Assembly (NCBI RefSeq): GCF_900110835.1
Contig: NZ_FOJG01000001.1
Span: forward strand, 1,685,022-1,749,021
Direction of reading: 5' to 3'
DNA length: 64,000 nucleotides
Origin: Chitinophaga arvensicola
GTDB taxonomy: Bacteria; Bacteroidota; Bacteroidia; Chitinophagales; Chitinophagaceae
Shown here in pieces: positions 34,187 to 44,056 of this stretch; the stretch's first letter is position 1, and each line of letters begins with the position of its first letter. The notes beneath the pieces were generated by a model. The model was not told where the DNA came from and searched no databases. It saw nothing but the letters and a program-made list of their open reading frames with translations. The position numbers and the translations under genes were made by a program.

Positions 34187-34825
34187 ATGCTGGAGGAACT
34201 TGAAAAAGACTACGGATTCACCTATCCAACGCTTTACAAACAATTATATAAAGATGGTATGCTGAACTGGGGTGAGTTTGGAGAAGATTGGCTGGATAAG
34301 GTGTATCCCGCCATCAAAACTGCTCCACCATTACTCCTGTATGCCAGCGACCTGGAAATAATGGACCTGCCCACCGTGGACGAAGAAATGGACGAAGGAT
34401 TGCTGTTTGCAGATCCCGTACACCAGTTCGTGCCCTTTGCCATGAGCGGCGCCGGCGACTGGTTTGCCTTCTATTACAACCTGCAAAATGGAGATGATGT
34501 ACCGGTAGTGCAGGTATTTCATGACTCCAATGAGGCTTGTATACTGGCCAAAAATCTGCAGGACTTTATCTTCCTGCAAATGCTGGAAGCCGTGACAGAC
34601 CTCGATCCGAAGTATTCCCCACTGATCATGCACGGAAATATGAAGGAGAATTGCCGTAATTTTTTACGCACACATGCACCCTATCTGACACCACATCAGG
34701 CGCAGATCGTAGAAGCTGTATATGATTTCGGGAGACTGACGAATGTGGCGCTGCATGAAATTGTGGAGAAGGAAATGAGTTTTGAATGGCTGGATAGCAG
34801 CTTTCCTTATCAGACGAGAGGGTAA
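34187..34825 (+). CDS. SMI1/KNR4 (SUKH)-like protein
   Basis: A 212-residue cytoplasmic protein whose first 130 residues have the SUKH layout: an N-terminal LEKDYGFTYPTLYKQLYKDG helix pair, then FVPFAMSGAGDWFAFYYN and a VVQVFHDSNEA strand-loop, closing in a LQDFIFLQML helix. SUKH proteins are often immunity proteins against contact-dependent toxins, but many are stand-alone. No toxin gene lies next to it, so immunity is not supported here. Confidence 0.65.
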   Translation: MLEELEKDYGFTYPTLYKQLYKDGMLNWGEFGEDWLDKVYPAIKTAPPLLLYASDLEIMDLPTVDEEMDEGLLFADPVHQFVPFAMSGAGDWFAFYYNLQNGDDVPVVQVFHDSNEACILAKNLQDFIFLQMLEAVTDLDPKYSPLIMHGNMKENCRNFLRTHAPYLTPHQAQIVEAVYDFGRLTNVALHEIVEKEMSFEWLDSSFPYQTRG

Positions 34826-34830
34826 TATAG

Positions 34831-34861
34831 CTGACTAAAAATGGATCTCATTTTTAGTCAG
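34831..34861. terminator. bidirectional terminator
   Basis: A perfect 13-bp stem (34831-34843 with 34849-34861), A/T-rich at its top, between the convergent SUKH-like and START-like genes; TTTT follows two bases later. Confidence 0.75.
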
Positions 34862-34870
34862 CCTTTTATA

Positions 34871-35266
34871 TTAATCCTTATAAAAATCAATCAACGAACC
34901 AAAATACTGTTCATTCCATCCCGCAATAATATCCTCATAGGCTTCATCGGGAATATTCACATGCTTCAGTTCCACATCTGTACCTTTGGGCGACGGATGC
35001 AGTTTGATAGTGACTACAGATGGCGTTTCTTCTTCCTCTTCTTCATCATCCATGAAATACCATTGCTGCACAATTTTTTTGTCCTGCTCAAATTCCAGGT
35101 TCCTGCCTACAATGCTTCCTTCCCATAATGCGAATTCTGAGCCCGGTTCGGTAGACATTTCTGCCACTTCACCTGTCCACAGCTGAATGGTAGCGGGATT
35201 GGTAAGCGCAGCATACACTTCTTCCGGAGGTGCAGCCAGTATAAAATGTTTTTTGTAATCTTTCAT
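34871..35266 (-). CDS. START-like (SRPBCC/AHSA1) protein
   Basis: A 131-residue protein of the SRPBCC hydrophobic-ligand-binding fold. It opens with HFILAAPPEEVYAALTNP and has TIQLWTGEVAEM, then an acidic loop (DDEEEEEE, about 72-79) and the closing strand-helix VNIPDEAYEDIIAGWNEQY, typical of AHSA1-like domains. The acidic loop is unusual. Ligand and role are unknown; it is transcribed alone. Confidence 0.72.
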   Translation of the reverse strand: MKDYKKHFILAAPPEEVYAALTNPATIQLWTGEVAEMSTEPGSEFALWEGSIVGRNLEFEQDKKIVQQWYFMDDEEEEEETPSVVTIKLHPSPKGTDVELKHVNIPDEAYEDIIAGWNEQYFGSLIDFYKD

Positions 35267-35324
35267 GGTTTCAAAGCTACTGAATTGATGAATTATTATT
35301 TACTTTTCTATAAAATTTGAGCAT

Positions 35325-35693
35325 ATGCAATTAACCAAACTGATCCCGAATATATTTTATTCTGATATGAAAGTGGGTTTACAGCTATTTGTGGATACAC
35401 TGGGTTTTGCCGAAGCTTACAGGGATGACAGCGGGGAACAACCCTTCTGTATCATCAAACGGGATACCCTCGTTATTCACCTCATAGAAAGCCATGAATG
35501 GGCCATCAAAGACCGCCCGGAAATACGCCTGGAAACAGATGATATCAACGCCGCCTTTGAACTGGTGAAAGGAAGTCACCCGGAATTATTGCACCCCAAC
35601 CTGCCGGAAATAAAGCTGCAACCCTGGGGGACGCTGGAATTCGCCCTGAGAGACGCAGAAGATGTATGTGTGATCATCCAGCAACCTGCGTGA
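35325..35693 (+). CDS. VOC-family (glyoxalase/bleomycin-resistance-like) protein
   Basis: A 122-residue single-domain protein with the VOC beta-alpha-beta-beta-beta pattern: LIPNIFYSDMKVGLQLFVDT at the start, FCIIKRDTLVIHLIES in the middle and WGTLEFALRDAEDVCVIIQQ at the end. VOC proteins bind a metal and act on small electrophiles or sequester antibiotics. The substrate is not evident. Confidence 0.7.
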   Translation: MQLTKLIPNIFYSDMKVGLQLFVDTLGFAEAYRDDSGEQPFCIIKRDTLVIHLIESHEWAIKDRPEIRLETDDINAAFELVKGSHPELLHPNLPEIKLQPWGTLEFALRDAEDVCVIIQQPA

Positions 35694-35835
35694 TTGTTCG
35701 TTTCCGGTCAACGGCTGTTCATTTATGAACATAATGCTGGTTTTGTTTCCGCTGTAATCCTTTGTGGTAAAGGCCATGCAACTATGGCTGTTTTCTTGTG
35801 TCCTTACACCATTCAGCTGTCTAAATCCCGTTGCC

Positions 35836-38220
35836 ATGATCAAAAATTACCTGAAAATAGCCTTCAGGAACCTCTTGAAGAATAAAGGAACTTCTTTTAT
35901 TAACATCTTTGGTCTGTCTGCCGGTATGGCGGTGACCATGTTGATCGGTCTCTGGATCTGGAATGAATTGTCGTACGACAAATATTACCAGCATTACGAC
36001 CGCATTGCAGAAGTATGGCAACGGCACACTTTCGGAACGGAAGCAGGCGCTTTTAACTCTATGCCTATTCCCCTGGCGGCCACACTGAAAAGTGCTTACC
36101 CGGAAGATTTTAAACATGTTATCCTCGCATCTGACGGTACTCATACTTTGTCTGCCGGCGACCAGAAATTTACCCGCACCGGTACTTTTGCAGAACCGGA
36201 AAGTACCGATATGTTTTCCCTGAAAATGCTGAAAGGCACCCGTGGCGGCCTGAAAGAACCAGCTTCCATCCTGTTGTCTGCCAGTCTTGCTACCGCTTTA
36301 TTCGGTGATAAAGATCCCATGGACCAACTGGTAAAACTGGATAATAGCCGCGAGCTGACGCTTAAAGTTACCGGTATCTACGAAGATTTTCCTGATAATA
36401 CTTCCTTTGCAGGAACCGATTATATAGCGCCATGGCAGCTGTTTGTAAATCACTGGGACTGGATCCGTAATATGAAAGATAAGTGGGACTTCAATTGTAC
36501 CCACATATTTGTGCAGATCGCCGATAATGCCGAGATGGATAAAGTGTCCCGCAAAATCAGTAAAGTCATTGCGCAATACACCAAAGCAGATCCCGGCATT
36601 ACTAAAGAACTGTTCCTGCACCCGATGAGCAGATGGCACCTGTATTCTTCATTTGAAAATGGGGTGAGCAGCGGCGGTCAGATACGTTATGTGCAACTCT
36701 TCGGTCTTATCGGCCTGTTTGTACTTATATTGGCCTGTATCAACTTTATGAACCTCAGCACCGCCCGGTCTGAGAAGCGGGCAAAAGAAGTAGGTATCCG
36801 TAAAGCCATTGGTTCGATGCGTCGTCAGCTGATCTGGCAGTTCCTCAGCGAATCGATATTGATTGCACTTTTCTCGTTTGTATTGTCTGTTCTTTTTGTG
36901 CTTTTCATCCTGCCCTGGTTTAACCAGGTAGCGGATAAACATCTGCATGTGTTGTGGGCCAATCCCGTGTTCTGGCTGATAGGGCTGGGCTTCAGCCTGT
37001 TGACCGGTTTGCTGGCCGGCAGCTATCCCGCGTTATATCTTTCTTCCTTCCAACCGCTCAGGGTGTTAAAAGGAACGTTTCATGCGGGCCGTTTTGCGGC
37101 AGTACCCCGCAAAGCTTTGATCATCGTACAGTTTACCGTGTCCGTTTTTCTGATCATTGGTACGGTGGTGATTTACCGGCAGATACAATTTGCCAAAGAC
37201 CGCCCCGTTGGCTATACACGTAACGGTTTACTATCTATACAAATGACTACTCCGGAAATTTACCGTAACTACAACGCTATCCGTGAAACACTGACGGGAA
37301 GCGGTATGGTGACGGCAGTGGCAGAGTCGCAGGGCCCCATCACGGATATATGGACCAGTGAAGGAGGATACGACTGGAAAGGCCGGCTTCCGGATCAGCA
37401 GGATGGTTTTAATGTGATCGGTGGAAGAATGGACTATGGTAAAACTATCGGCTGGCATTTTAAAGAAGGACGTGACTTCTCTCCGCAGTTTGCCTCGGAT
37501 TCCATGGGACTGGTACTGAATGAAGCCGCCGCAAAGTATATGGGTTTCGAACATCCGGTAGGAGAAATTATCCGTAAGAACAACGAAGAATATCATGTAC
37601 TCGGTGTGGTACAGAATATGATTATGCTGTCGCCCTATGAAGAAGTAAGACCTGCTATTTACTATCTTTTAAAGGAAGGTGGCAACTTTGTCAACATCCG
37701 TATCAATCCTGATGTGAGCACCGCCAAAGCCATGGCTACTATCCAGTCGGTGATGCAGCAGTATAACCCGGCAGCTCCCTTTGAATACAAATTTGCGGAC
37801 CAGGAGTACGCGAAGAAATTTGGGGTAGAAGAACGCATCGGTCAGTTATCAACCTTCTTTGCTATCCTGGCTATTTTGATCAGCTGCCTCGGTTTATTCG
37901 GATTGGCCTCTTATCTGGCAGAGCAACGTACCAAAGAAATTGGTATCCGTAAAGTAATGGGTGCTTCTGTTTTCCAGCTATGGAAAATGTTGTCGAAAGA
38001 TTTTGTAGTGCTGGTTTCTATCTCCTGCTGCATTGCGATCCCGGTGGCCTGGTATTGCCTGAACAAATGGTTGCTCCAATATACTTACCACACTACTATC
38101 GTATGGCAGATTTTTGCGTGTACCATGCTGGGCGCTTTGCTGATAGCATTGATCACAGTGAGCTATCAGGCAGCAAAAGCAGCCCTGGCTAATCCTGTAA
38201 AGAGCCTGCGCGCCGAGTAA
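35836..38220 (+). CDS. MacB/FtsX-type ABC permease
   Basis: A 794-residue inner-membrane protein from ATG 35836, chosen because MIKNYLKIAFRNLLKNK is the standard opening of this family; the ATG at 35764 would add an unrelated tail. It contains an N-terminal helix, a large periplasmic MacB-PCD domain, a first FtsX domain (about 285-415), a second periplasmic domain and a C-terminal FtsX domain (LAEQRTKEIGIRKVMGAS). No ATPase gene is beside it, which is usual for this large Bacteroidota group. It probably exports peptides or transmits force across the envelope. Confidence 0.85.
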   Translation: MIKNYLKIAFRNLLKNKGTSFINIFGLSAGMAVTMLIGLWIWNELSYDKYYQHYDRIAEVWQRHTFGTEAGAFNSMPIPLAATLKSAYPEDFKHVILASDGTHTLSAGDQKFTRTGTFAEPESTDMFSLKMLKGTRGGLKEPASILLSASLATALFGDKDPMDQLVKLDNSRELTLKVTGIYEDFPDNTSFAGTDYIAPWQLFVNHWDWIRNMKDKWDFNCTHIFVQIADNAEMDKVSRKISKVIAQYTKADPGITKELFLHPMSRWHLYSSFENGVSSGGQIRYVQLFGLIGLFVLILACINFMNLSTARSEKRAKEVGIRKAIGSMRRQLIWQFLSESILIALFSFVLSVLFVLFILPWFNQVADKHLHVLWANPVFWLIGLGFSLLTGLLAGSYPALYLSSFQPLRVLKGTFHAGRFAAVPRKALIIVQFTVSVFLIIGTVVIYRQIQFAKDRPVGYTRNGLLSIQMTTPEIYRNYNAIRETLTGSGMVTAVAESQGPITDIWTSEGGYDWKGRLPDQQDGFNVIGGRMDYGKTIGWHFKEGRDFSPQFASDSMGLVLNEAAAKYMGFEHPVGEIIRKNNEEYHVLGVVQNMIMLSPYEEVRPAIYYLLKEGGNFVNIRINPDVSTAKAMATIQSVMQQYNPAAPFEYKFADQEYAKKFGVEERIGQLSTFFAILAILISCLGLFGLASYLAEQRTKEIGIRKVMGASVFQLWKMLSKDFVVLVSISCCIAIPVAWYCLNKWLLQYTYHTTIVWQIFACTMLGALLIALITVSYQAAKAALANPVKSLRAE

Positions 38221-38245
38221 GATTTCTTTTTCAGAGCTGCGGTAA

Positions 38246-38271
38246 AATGGGTATTTTTATAGATACCCATT
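38246..38271 (+). promoter_or_regulatory. hairpin next to the GH9 start codon
   Basis: AATGGGTAT (38246-38254) pairs with ATACCCATT (38263-38271), ending five bases before the ATG at 38277. It may act as a weak terminator for the upstream permease gene or limit ribosome access to the GH9 gene. Confidence 0.4.
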
Positions 38272-38276
38272 GAATA

Positions 38277-40751
38277 ATGAAAATTACCCTGCTGGTCATT
38301 ACATTACTCGGACTGTATATATTCGGTCAGGCAGAGCCACCGGCCGCCTGCATCCGTATTAATCAGCTGGGATATCTTCCCGCTGGTGTTAAAGCGGCAG
38401 TATGGGGCGGCAAAAATACAACGCCTCCGCAGCGCTTTCAACTGATTGCGGCAGCTACCGGTAAAGTAGTTTTTACCGGTAGCACCGGTAAGCTGTTTGG
38501 TGCATACGGCCCGTTCAGTCAAACCTGCCGGCTGGATTTTTCCGCTTTCACCTCTCCCGGAAATTACTACCTGAAAACAGACAGTATTGTTTCTCCTGCT
38601 TTTCGTATAGACGATGACGTTTATGCCGGTACCCCTGATTTTCTGCTCCGTTATATGCGGCAGCAAAGAAGCGGTTTTAACCCGGTACTGAAAGATTCCT
38701 GCCACACCCACGATGGATACACCATGTACGGCCCTATGCCCGACAGCACACATATCGACGTAGTGGGCGGATGGCATGATGCGACCGATTATCTCCAGTA
38801 TGTCACCACTTCCGCCAATGCTACCTTTCATCTGCTGGCGGCTTACCGCGATTTTCAGGGAGTTTTTGGAGATGAATATGCAGCTAATGGCCTTTCCGGC
38901 AGCAATCATATCAAAGATGTGCTGGATGAAGCAAAATGGGGCCTTGACTGGCTGCTGAAAATGCATCCTGCTGCGACGATCATGTTTAACCAGATTGCAG
39001 ATGACCGGGATCATCATGGACTGCGCTTACCCGGTGAAGATAATTTCTATGGAAAAGGTTTTGAACGGCCGGTATACTTTTGCACAGGACTCCCGCAGGG
39101 ACTAGGGAAATACAAAAATAAGACTACCGGTGTCGCCTCTACGGCAGGGAAATTTTCCAGCGCCTTTGCACTTGGATATACGTTGCTGCAGCATAGCGAT
39201 AGCAATTATGCACAACTGCTGAAAACAAGGGCATTGTCGGCCTGGCAAATGGGAATACAGCAACCCGGTGTTTGTCAGACTGCCTCTGTATTATCGCCTT
39301 ACATTTATGCAGAAGACAACTGGACAGATGATATGGAGCTGGCGGCCGCTGCTTTATTACAGGTTACGGAGAATGAAGAGTATCGCCGGGCTGCCGGCAA
39401 GTATGCTGCCTCTGAAAAAGTAACACCCTGGCTGGGCGCAGATACGGCTCATCACTACCAGTGGTATCCCTTCATTAACCTGGGCCATTATGAACTGGCG
39501 CGCCAAAGCAAGGGCGCTGAAAGAGCCGAGCTGACAGGATATTACGAAACCGGTATTGAGCGCGTGTGGAATAAGGCCCGTCAGAATGCTTTTTACAGAG
39601 GCATTCCGTTTATCTGGTGCAGTAATAATCTCACTACTTCCTTTGCTATTCAGTGCTACTGGTACCGGCAACTCAGCGGAAAAAATACCTTTGCCGCATT
39701 GGAGCAGGCAAACATTGACTGGCTCTTTGGCTGCAATCCGTGGGGTACCAGTATGGTGTATGGTTTGCCTGCATCCGGTGATGCGCCTACGGATCCGCAC
39801 GCGGCCTTTTCTGCCGTTGGGCATTATCGGGTGGATGGCGGACTGGTGGATGGTCCCGTGTATACCAATATCTATAAAAATCTGATCGGTATCCGTTTGT
39901 CGAAACCCGATGTGTATGCAGATTTTCAGAGTGACCTGGCCGTTTACCACGATGATGTGGGCGATTACAGCACCAATGAACCTACTATGGATGGCACAGC
40001 TTCCCTCGTATACCTGCTGGCGGCTAAAGCCCAGGAAGGCGCCGGAAAACGGCAATATGATCATGGCGGTATTGTCCGGGGAGATAGTAGTAAAAAGCAA
40101 CTCACGCTTGTTTTTACGGGAGATGAATTTGCGGACGGGGGACCTTTGATCCGTAAAACATTGCAACAATTGCAGGTAAAAGCAGCGTTCTTTTTTACCG
40201 GGAAATTTTATCAGCAGCCCGCTAACCGGGTGCTCCTTCGCCAATTGAAAGCAGACGGGCATTACCTTGGCGCACATGGTGATCAGCATCTGTTGTATTG
40301 CGACTGGCAAAACAGGGATAGTTTGCTGGTGAGCAAACAACAGTTTCTTGATGACCTGCGGGCGAATTATGAAAAGATGGCTGCGGCTGGTATCAGTGCA
40401 ACAGCGGCGCCGTTCTTTTTACCTGCCTACGAATGGTATAATGATAGCATCGCTGCATGGACTGCCGGCGTGGGTTTACAACTCGTCAATTTTACGCCCG
40501 GTACCCGCTCCAATGCCGATTACACCTATCCATCTATGGGAAAACAATATCGTAGCTCCAATACGATTTATGAATCGATACTGGCGTATGAAGAGAATCG
40601 TCCGGCAGGACTTAATGGTTTCCTGCTCCTGATGCACATCGGTACCGATCCCCGTCGTACCGACAAGTTTTATCAACAACTACCGGCATTGATCGGGGCA
40701 TTGAAAAAGCGGGGTTATCATTTCACTTCATTAAACACTTTACTCCGGTAA
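38277..40751 (+). CDS. GH9 glycosidase fused to polysaccharide deacetylase
   Basis: Exported 824-residue enzyme. After a signal peptide (about 1-19) comes a CelD-type Ig domain (27-110, INQLGYLPAGVKAAVW), then a GH9 catalytic domain (about 115-590). GGWHDATDYLQY carries the catalytic aspartates Asp168 and Asp171, and YSTNEPTMDG the acid glutamate. Residues 605-824 resemble a NodB-type deacetylase: TGDEFADGG stands where TFDDG is expected, and His667 and His671 form the H-x3-H metal site. GH9 includes cellulases and exo-glucosaminidases. The deacetylase partner makes a chitin/chitosan or other acetylated glycan plausible. SusCD genes follow. Confidence 0.82.
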   Translation: MKITLLVITLLGLYIFGQAEPPAACIRINQLGYLPAGVKAAVWGGKNTTPPQRFQLIAAATGKVVFTGSTGKLFGAYGPFSQTCRLDFSAFTSPGNYYLKTDSIVSPAFRIDDDVYAGTPDFLLRYMRQQRSGFNPVLKDSCHTHDGYTMYGPMPDSTHIDVVGGWHDATDYLQYVTTSANATFHLLAAYRDFQGVFGDEYAANGLSGSNHIKDVLDEAKWGLDWLLKMHPAATIMFNQIADDRDHHGLRLPGEDNFYGKGFERPVYFCTGLPQGLGKYKNKTTGVASTAGKFSSAFALGYTLLQHSDSNYAQLLKTRALSAWQMGIQQPGVCQTASVLSPYIYAEDNWTDDMELAAAALLQVTENEEYRRAAGKYAASEKVTPWLGADTAHHYQWYPFINLGHYELARQSKGAERAELTGYYETGIERVWNKARQNAFYRGIPFIWCSNNLTTSFAIQCYWYRQLSGKNTFAALEQANIDWLFGCNPWGTSMVYGLPASGDAPTDPHAAFSAVGHYRVDGGLVDGPVYTNIYKNLIGIRLSKPDVYADFQSDLAVYHDDVGDYSTNEPTMDGTASLVYLLAAKAQEGAGKRQYDHGGIVRGDSSKKQLTLVFTGDEFADGGPLIRKTLQQLQVKAAFFFTGKFYQQPANRVLLRQLKADGHYLGAHGDQHLLYCDWQNRDSLLVSKQQFLDDLRANYEKMAAAGISATAAPFFLPAYEWYNDSIAAWTAGVGLQLVNFTPGTRSNADYTYPSMGKQYRSSNTIYESILAYEENRPAGLNGFLLLMHIGTDPRRTDKFYQQLPALIGALKKRGYHFTSLNTLLR

Positions 40752-40846
40752 CCTTATTTGGCTACCTATCTTTTTTTAGCGAAATTAAAGCAATGAAAAT
40801 CATATAACGGAGAACCAAAAATCATTTAAACGACCAAGATCATGAG

Positions 40847-40876
40847 CTGGCAATAATCACCATCTGGCAATAATCA
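40847..40876. repeat. 13-bp direct repeat upstream of susC
   Basis: CTGGCAATAATCA occurs at 40847-40859 and 40864-40876, with a 17-bp period, 31 bases before the SusC start codon. It may be a regulator site or a short duplication. Confidence 0.45.
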
Positions 40877-40906
40877 ACCCTGTCTTAAACCCGCTAAACT
40901 TGCTAT

Positions 40907-43900
40907 ATGAACATTTTTCTATTCTTGAAAATGGCTAAGGGCCGTTCCTTTTTGTTATTCCTGTGCATAAATTTCCTGGCGGTTGCGGCCTATGCACAGG
41001 TGAAAATATCCGGTCAGGTAACCGACAACCAGCAATCGCCTATTCCAGGTATTACGGTCGTCGTCAAGAACACGAAGCTGGGCGCCAAAACCGATCCGGA
41101 CGGGCGTTACACGATCACCGGTACTTTGTCGCCCGGCAACTATACGCTGGCTTATTCAGGAATTGGTTTTGCGGTCAGTGAAAGGGTGCTGGTCATCAGC
41201 ACCGGCTCCAACGCCTATACGCAGAATATCCAGCTGAACGCGGAGGTTTCCAAACTGGATGAGATTGTAGTGACCGGTACTTCCGAAGGTACTACCCGGC
41301 GACAACTCGGTAACTACATCAGTACAGTAAAAGCGGATGAACTCAGCAAAAGCGGCTCGGGCAATGTGCTGGCGGCATTGCAGGGAAAAACAGCCGGCGC
41401 ACAGATTTCCCAGAACTCGGGTGATCCTGCGGGTGGCATCTCCGTAAAACTCAGGGGGATCAGTACTATCTCCGGTTCTACAGAACCATTGTATATTGTA
41501 GATGGCGTTATCATCGATAACTCCACTACGCGTGTTACCAACGCAGATCCCAGCTATGGCACCGGATCTACGGGCGATAACTTTGTGGGTAGCGTTGGAC
41601 AAAGCCGTATTTCTGATATTAACCCGGCAGATATTGAACGCATAGAAGTACTGAATGGTGCAGCTGCTGCGGCGATCTATGGCTCCCGCGCCAATGCCGG
41701 CGTGGTACAGATCTTTACCAAAAGAGGCAGCACCGGCGCACCGGTGGTGAGTTTCTCCACTAATTTTTCGGTGAACCAGCTCCGTAAAAAACTGGATGTG
41801 AATCAGGCGCCGCTTAAGTTTGGTGGCTCCCCTGACGACTCTACCCAGAATATCCTTACCCCTGCGATTGTAAGTACCACGCCAGTCAAGCGATACGATT
41901 ACCAGGATTATATTTTCCGCACGGGTGTTGGAACAGATAACAATATATCCGTAGCCGGTGGAAAAGACAAAACAAAATATTATGCTTCCGGCAGCTATTT
42001 TTATAACCAGGGGATCATCAATCATACGGATTACAGCCGGTTTAGTTTCCGCCTCAACCTCGACCAGGAGCTGACCAGCTGGGCCAGTTTTAATGCCAGC
42101 CTGAACTACGTATACAGTAAATCAGATGAAAAACCGGATGGTAACACTTTCTATTCCCCCATGAATGCGGTGACGATTATTGGTAACTACTACGATATCC
42201 AGCAACGCAATGCCTTAGGTCAACTCATGAAAGTAGGGGAACGTGGACGTGTAAACCCCGTTTCCGTAATGGAAGATTTCAAACAACAACAACATGTTGG
42301 AAGGGTGATTGCCGGCGCCGGTATTAAATTGCGGCCCATCAAAAACCTCACGGTTGACTATCGCCTTGGTATCGATAATTACAACCAGGAAGGCACTACT
42401 TTTATGCCCGCTTTTGCTTACTTCGTAAGTCCGGGTTTCTACGGCGGCGGCCCCACACTGGACCCTACACAGAATGGCTATGCCAGTGCGGGTAACAACA
42501 ATTCCTTCATGATCAACCACGATCTGAATGCTACTTATAACTGGGATATCAATGATAAACTCAGTTCCGTTACACAGGTAGGCTATTCAGTACAATACCA
42601 GCGAATGCACTATACCCTGGAACAGGGACGCGGTCTGCCTCCGTTTGTACAAACCGCAGACAAAGCCACTACCATCATTCCTGGCGCAGATCAGCGTACA
42701 GAGTTATCTATCTCCGGAGAATATATCCAGCAGAATTTCAAATACCGCAACCAACTGTTTATTACTGGTGCATTGCGCATGGATGGATCTTCCGTGTTTG
42801 GTGTTGATGAACGCAATCAGTTGTATGCAAAGTTGAGCGGTAGTTATGTGATCTCCGGTACTGATTTCTGGGAAAAATCATCCGTATCCAAATGGTGGAA
42901 CCTGTTGAAGATCCGCGCTGCATACGGTGAATCCGGTAACCTCACTGGTATCCCGGCGTATGGTAGATACAACACTTATACAGCCACTGCTTTTATTGGT
43001 GCTTCTGCTTTTCAATCGCCTGGCACTTACACCAATCCGAATGTAAAGCCGGAAAAACAGAAAGAACTGGAAATAGGTACCGATCTGTCGTTTCTTGATA
43101 ATCGTATAGGGGTTTCCGTTAACTACTACCGTAAGCGTGTGGAGGATCTGCTGATCAGTCGCGCAATAGCACCTACCAAAGGCTATTCTTTCTACCAGGA
43201 TAATATCGGTACCCTGCAGAACACCGGTGTGGAAGTGGTATTGAACGTTGTGCCCGTGAAAACGACCAACTTCAACTGGAGCCTCACCGCAATCTATAAC
43301 CGTAACCGCAACAAAGCAGTAGACATCGGACAGGCTCTGATCCTGTATAATACGGTAGGTGGCGCACCGGTGGGTATTGCCAATGGAGAGCCGATCGGGT
43401 TTTTCTATGGAACATTCTTCGCCAGGGATAATAACGGCAACATGCTGAAAACGCCTGCCGGTATCCCGGTTACAGAAGCTGGTACCCAAACCGGGCCACT
43501 AACGTATACGGTTGCACGTGATCCTGCTACCGGGTTACCTCCGGCCAACGCTACTGCATTGAATACAAAGATCGGAGATCCCAATCCGGATTACACAGGA
43601 ACACTCACCAACGATTTTCAGTACAAAAAGCTTGGTCTGCATATACAGCTGGATGCAGTACAGGGTGTAGATATCTTCAATGCTGATTTCAGAACCCGGC
43701 AGGGAGTTGACAACGGAAAAGTAGCAGAGATGGAAGACCGGGGCCAGCTACCACGTGGCTTTATAGCCGGCAACTATAACATCCAGGAATGGCGTATTGA
43801 TGACGGCTCATTTGTAAAATTGCGCGAAGTAGCATTCAGTTATACTTTCGGTAAACTGAAGGGATTTAGTGATCTCACTGTTGGTATAGGTGGCCGAAAT

Positions 43901-44038
43901 CTTATTTCGTGGGATAACTATAAAGGATATGATCCGGAGTTAAATGCAGCAGGACAAAGCACTGTTCTTCGCGGAATTGATTTTGGTTCCGTGCCTATTC
44001 CGCGTAGTTATAACATCTCTGTCCGTGCAAAATTTTAA
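40907..44038 (+). CDS. SusC/RagA-type TonB-dependent receptor
   Basis: Outer-membrane importer of 1043 residues. A signal peptide (cleaved near VAAYAQ, about residue 31; ATG 40931 is an alternative start) is followed at once by the carboxypeptidase-regulatory-like domain (SGQVTDNQQSPIPGITVVVK). Then come a TonB-box-like LDEIVVTGTSEGTTRRQLGN, the plug (GVIIDNSTTR region) and the barrel ending SVRAKF. It lacks the STN domain of the SusC at 12268, so it is not controlled by a FecR/ECF pair. Encoded with a SusD and preceded by the GH9-deacetylase gene, it probably imports that enzyme's products. Confidence 0.9.
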   Translation: MNIFLFLKMAKGRSFLLFLCINFLAVAAYAQVKISGQVTDNQQSPIPGITVVVKNTKLGAKTDPDGRYTITGTLSPGNYTLAYSGIGFAVSERVLVISTGSNAYTQNIQLNAEVSKLDEIVVTGTSEGTTRRQLGNYISTVKADELSKSGSGNVLAALQGKTAGAQISQNSGDPAGGISVKLRGISTISGSTEPLYIVDGVIIDNSTTRVTNADPSYGTGSTGDNFVGSVGQSRISDINPADIERIEVLNGAAAAAIYGSRANAGVVQIFTKRGSTGAPVVSFSTNFSVNQLRKKLDVNQAPLKFGGSPDDSTQNILTPAIVSTTPVKRYDYQDYIFRTGVGTDNNISVAGGKDKTKYYASGSYFYNQGIINHTDYSRFSFRLNLDQELTSWASFNASLNYVYSKSDEKPDGNTFYSPMNAVTIIGNYYDIQQRNALGQLMKVGERGRVNPVSVMEDFKQQQHVGRVIAGAGIKLRPIKNLTVDYRLGIDNYNQEGTTFMPAFAYFVSPGFYGGGPTLDPTQNGYASAGNNNSFMINHDLNATYNWDINDKLSSVTQVGYSVQYQRMHYTLEQGRGLPPFVQTADKATTIIPGADQRTELSISGEYIQQNFKYRNQLFITGALRMDGSSVFGVDERNQLYAKLSGSYVISGTDFWEKSSVSKWWNLLKIRAAYGESGNLTGIPAYGRYNTYTATAFIGASAFQSPGTYTNPNVKPEKQKELEIGTDLSFLDNRIGVSVNYYRKRVEDLLISRAIAPTKGYSFYQDNIGTLQNTGVEVVLNVVPVKTTNFNWSLTAIYNRNRNKAVDIGQALILYNTVGGAPVGIANGEPIGFFYGTFFARDNNGNMLKTPAGIPVTEAGTQTGPLTYTVARDPATGLPPANATALNTKIGDPNPDYTGTLTNDFQYKKLGLHIQLDAVQGVDIFNADFRTRQGVDNGKVAEMEDRGQLPRGFIAGNYNIQEWRIDDGSFVKLREVAFSYTFGKLKGFSDLTVGIGGRNLISWDNYKGYDPELNAAGQSTVLRGIDFGSVPIPRSYNISVRAKF

Positions 44039-44056
44039 CCACTAAACAAAGCTATT

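Noticed and set aside
34187..34825. Immunity gene of a toxin system
   Set aside because: It is SUKH-like, but no toxin, secretion or repeat-rich gene lies beside it.
35764..35835. Longer start of the FtsX permease
   Set aside because: The family's standard opening begins at 35836; the extra 24 residues do not fit.
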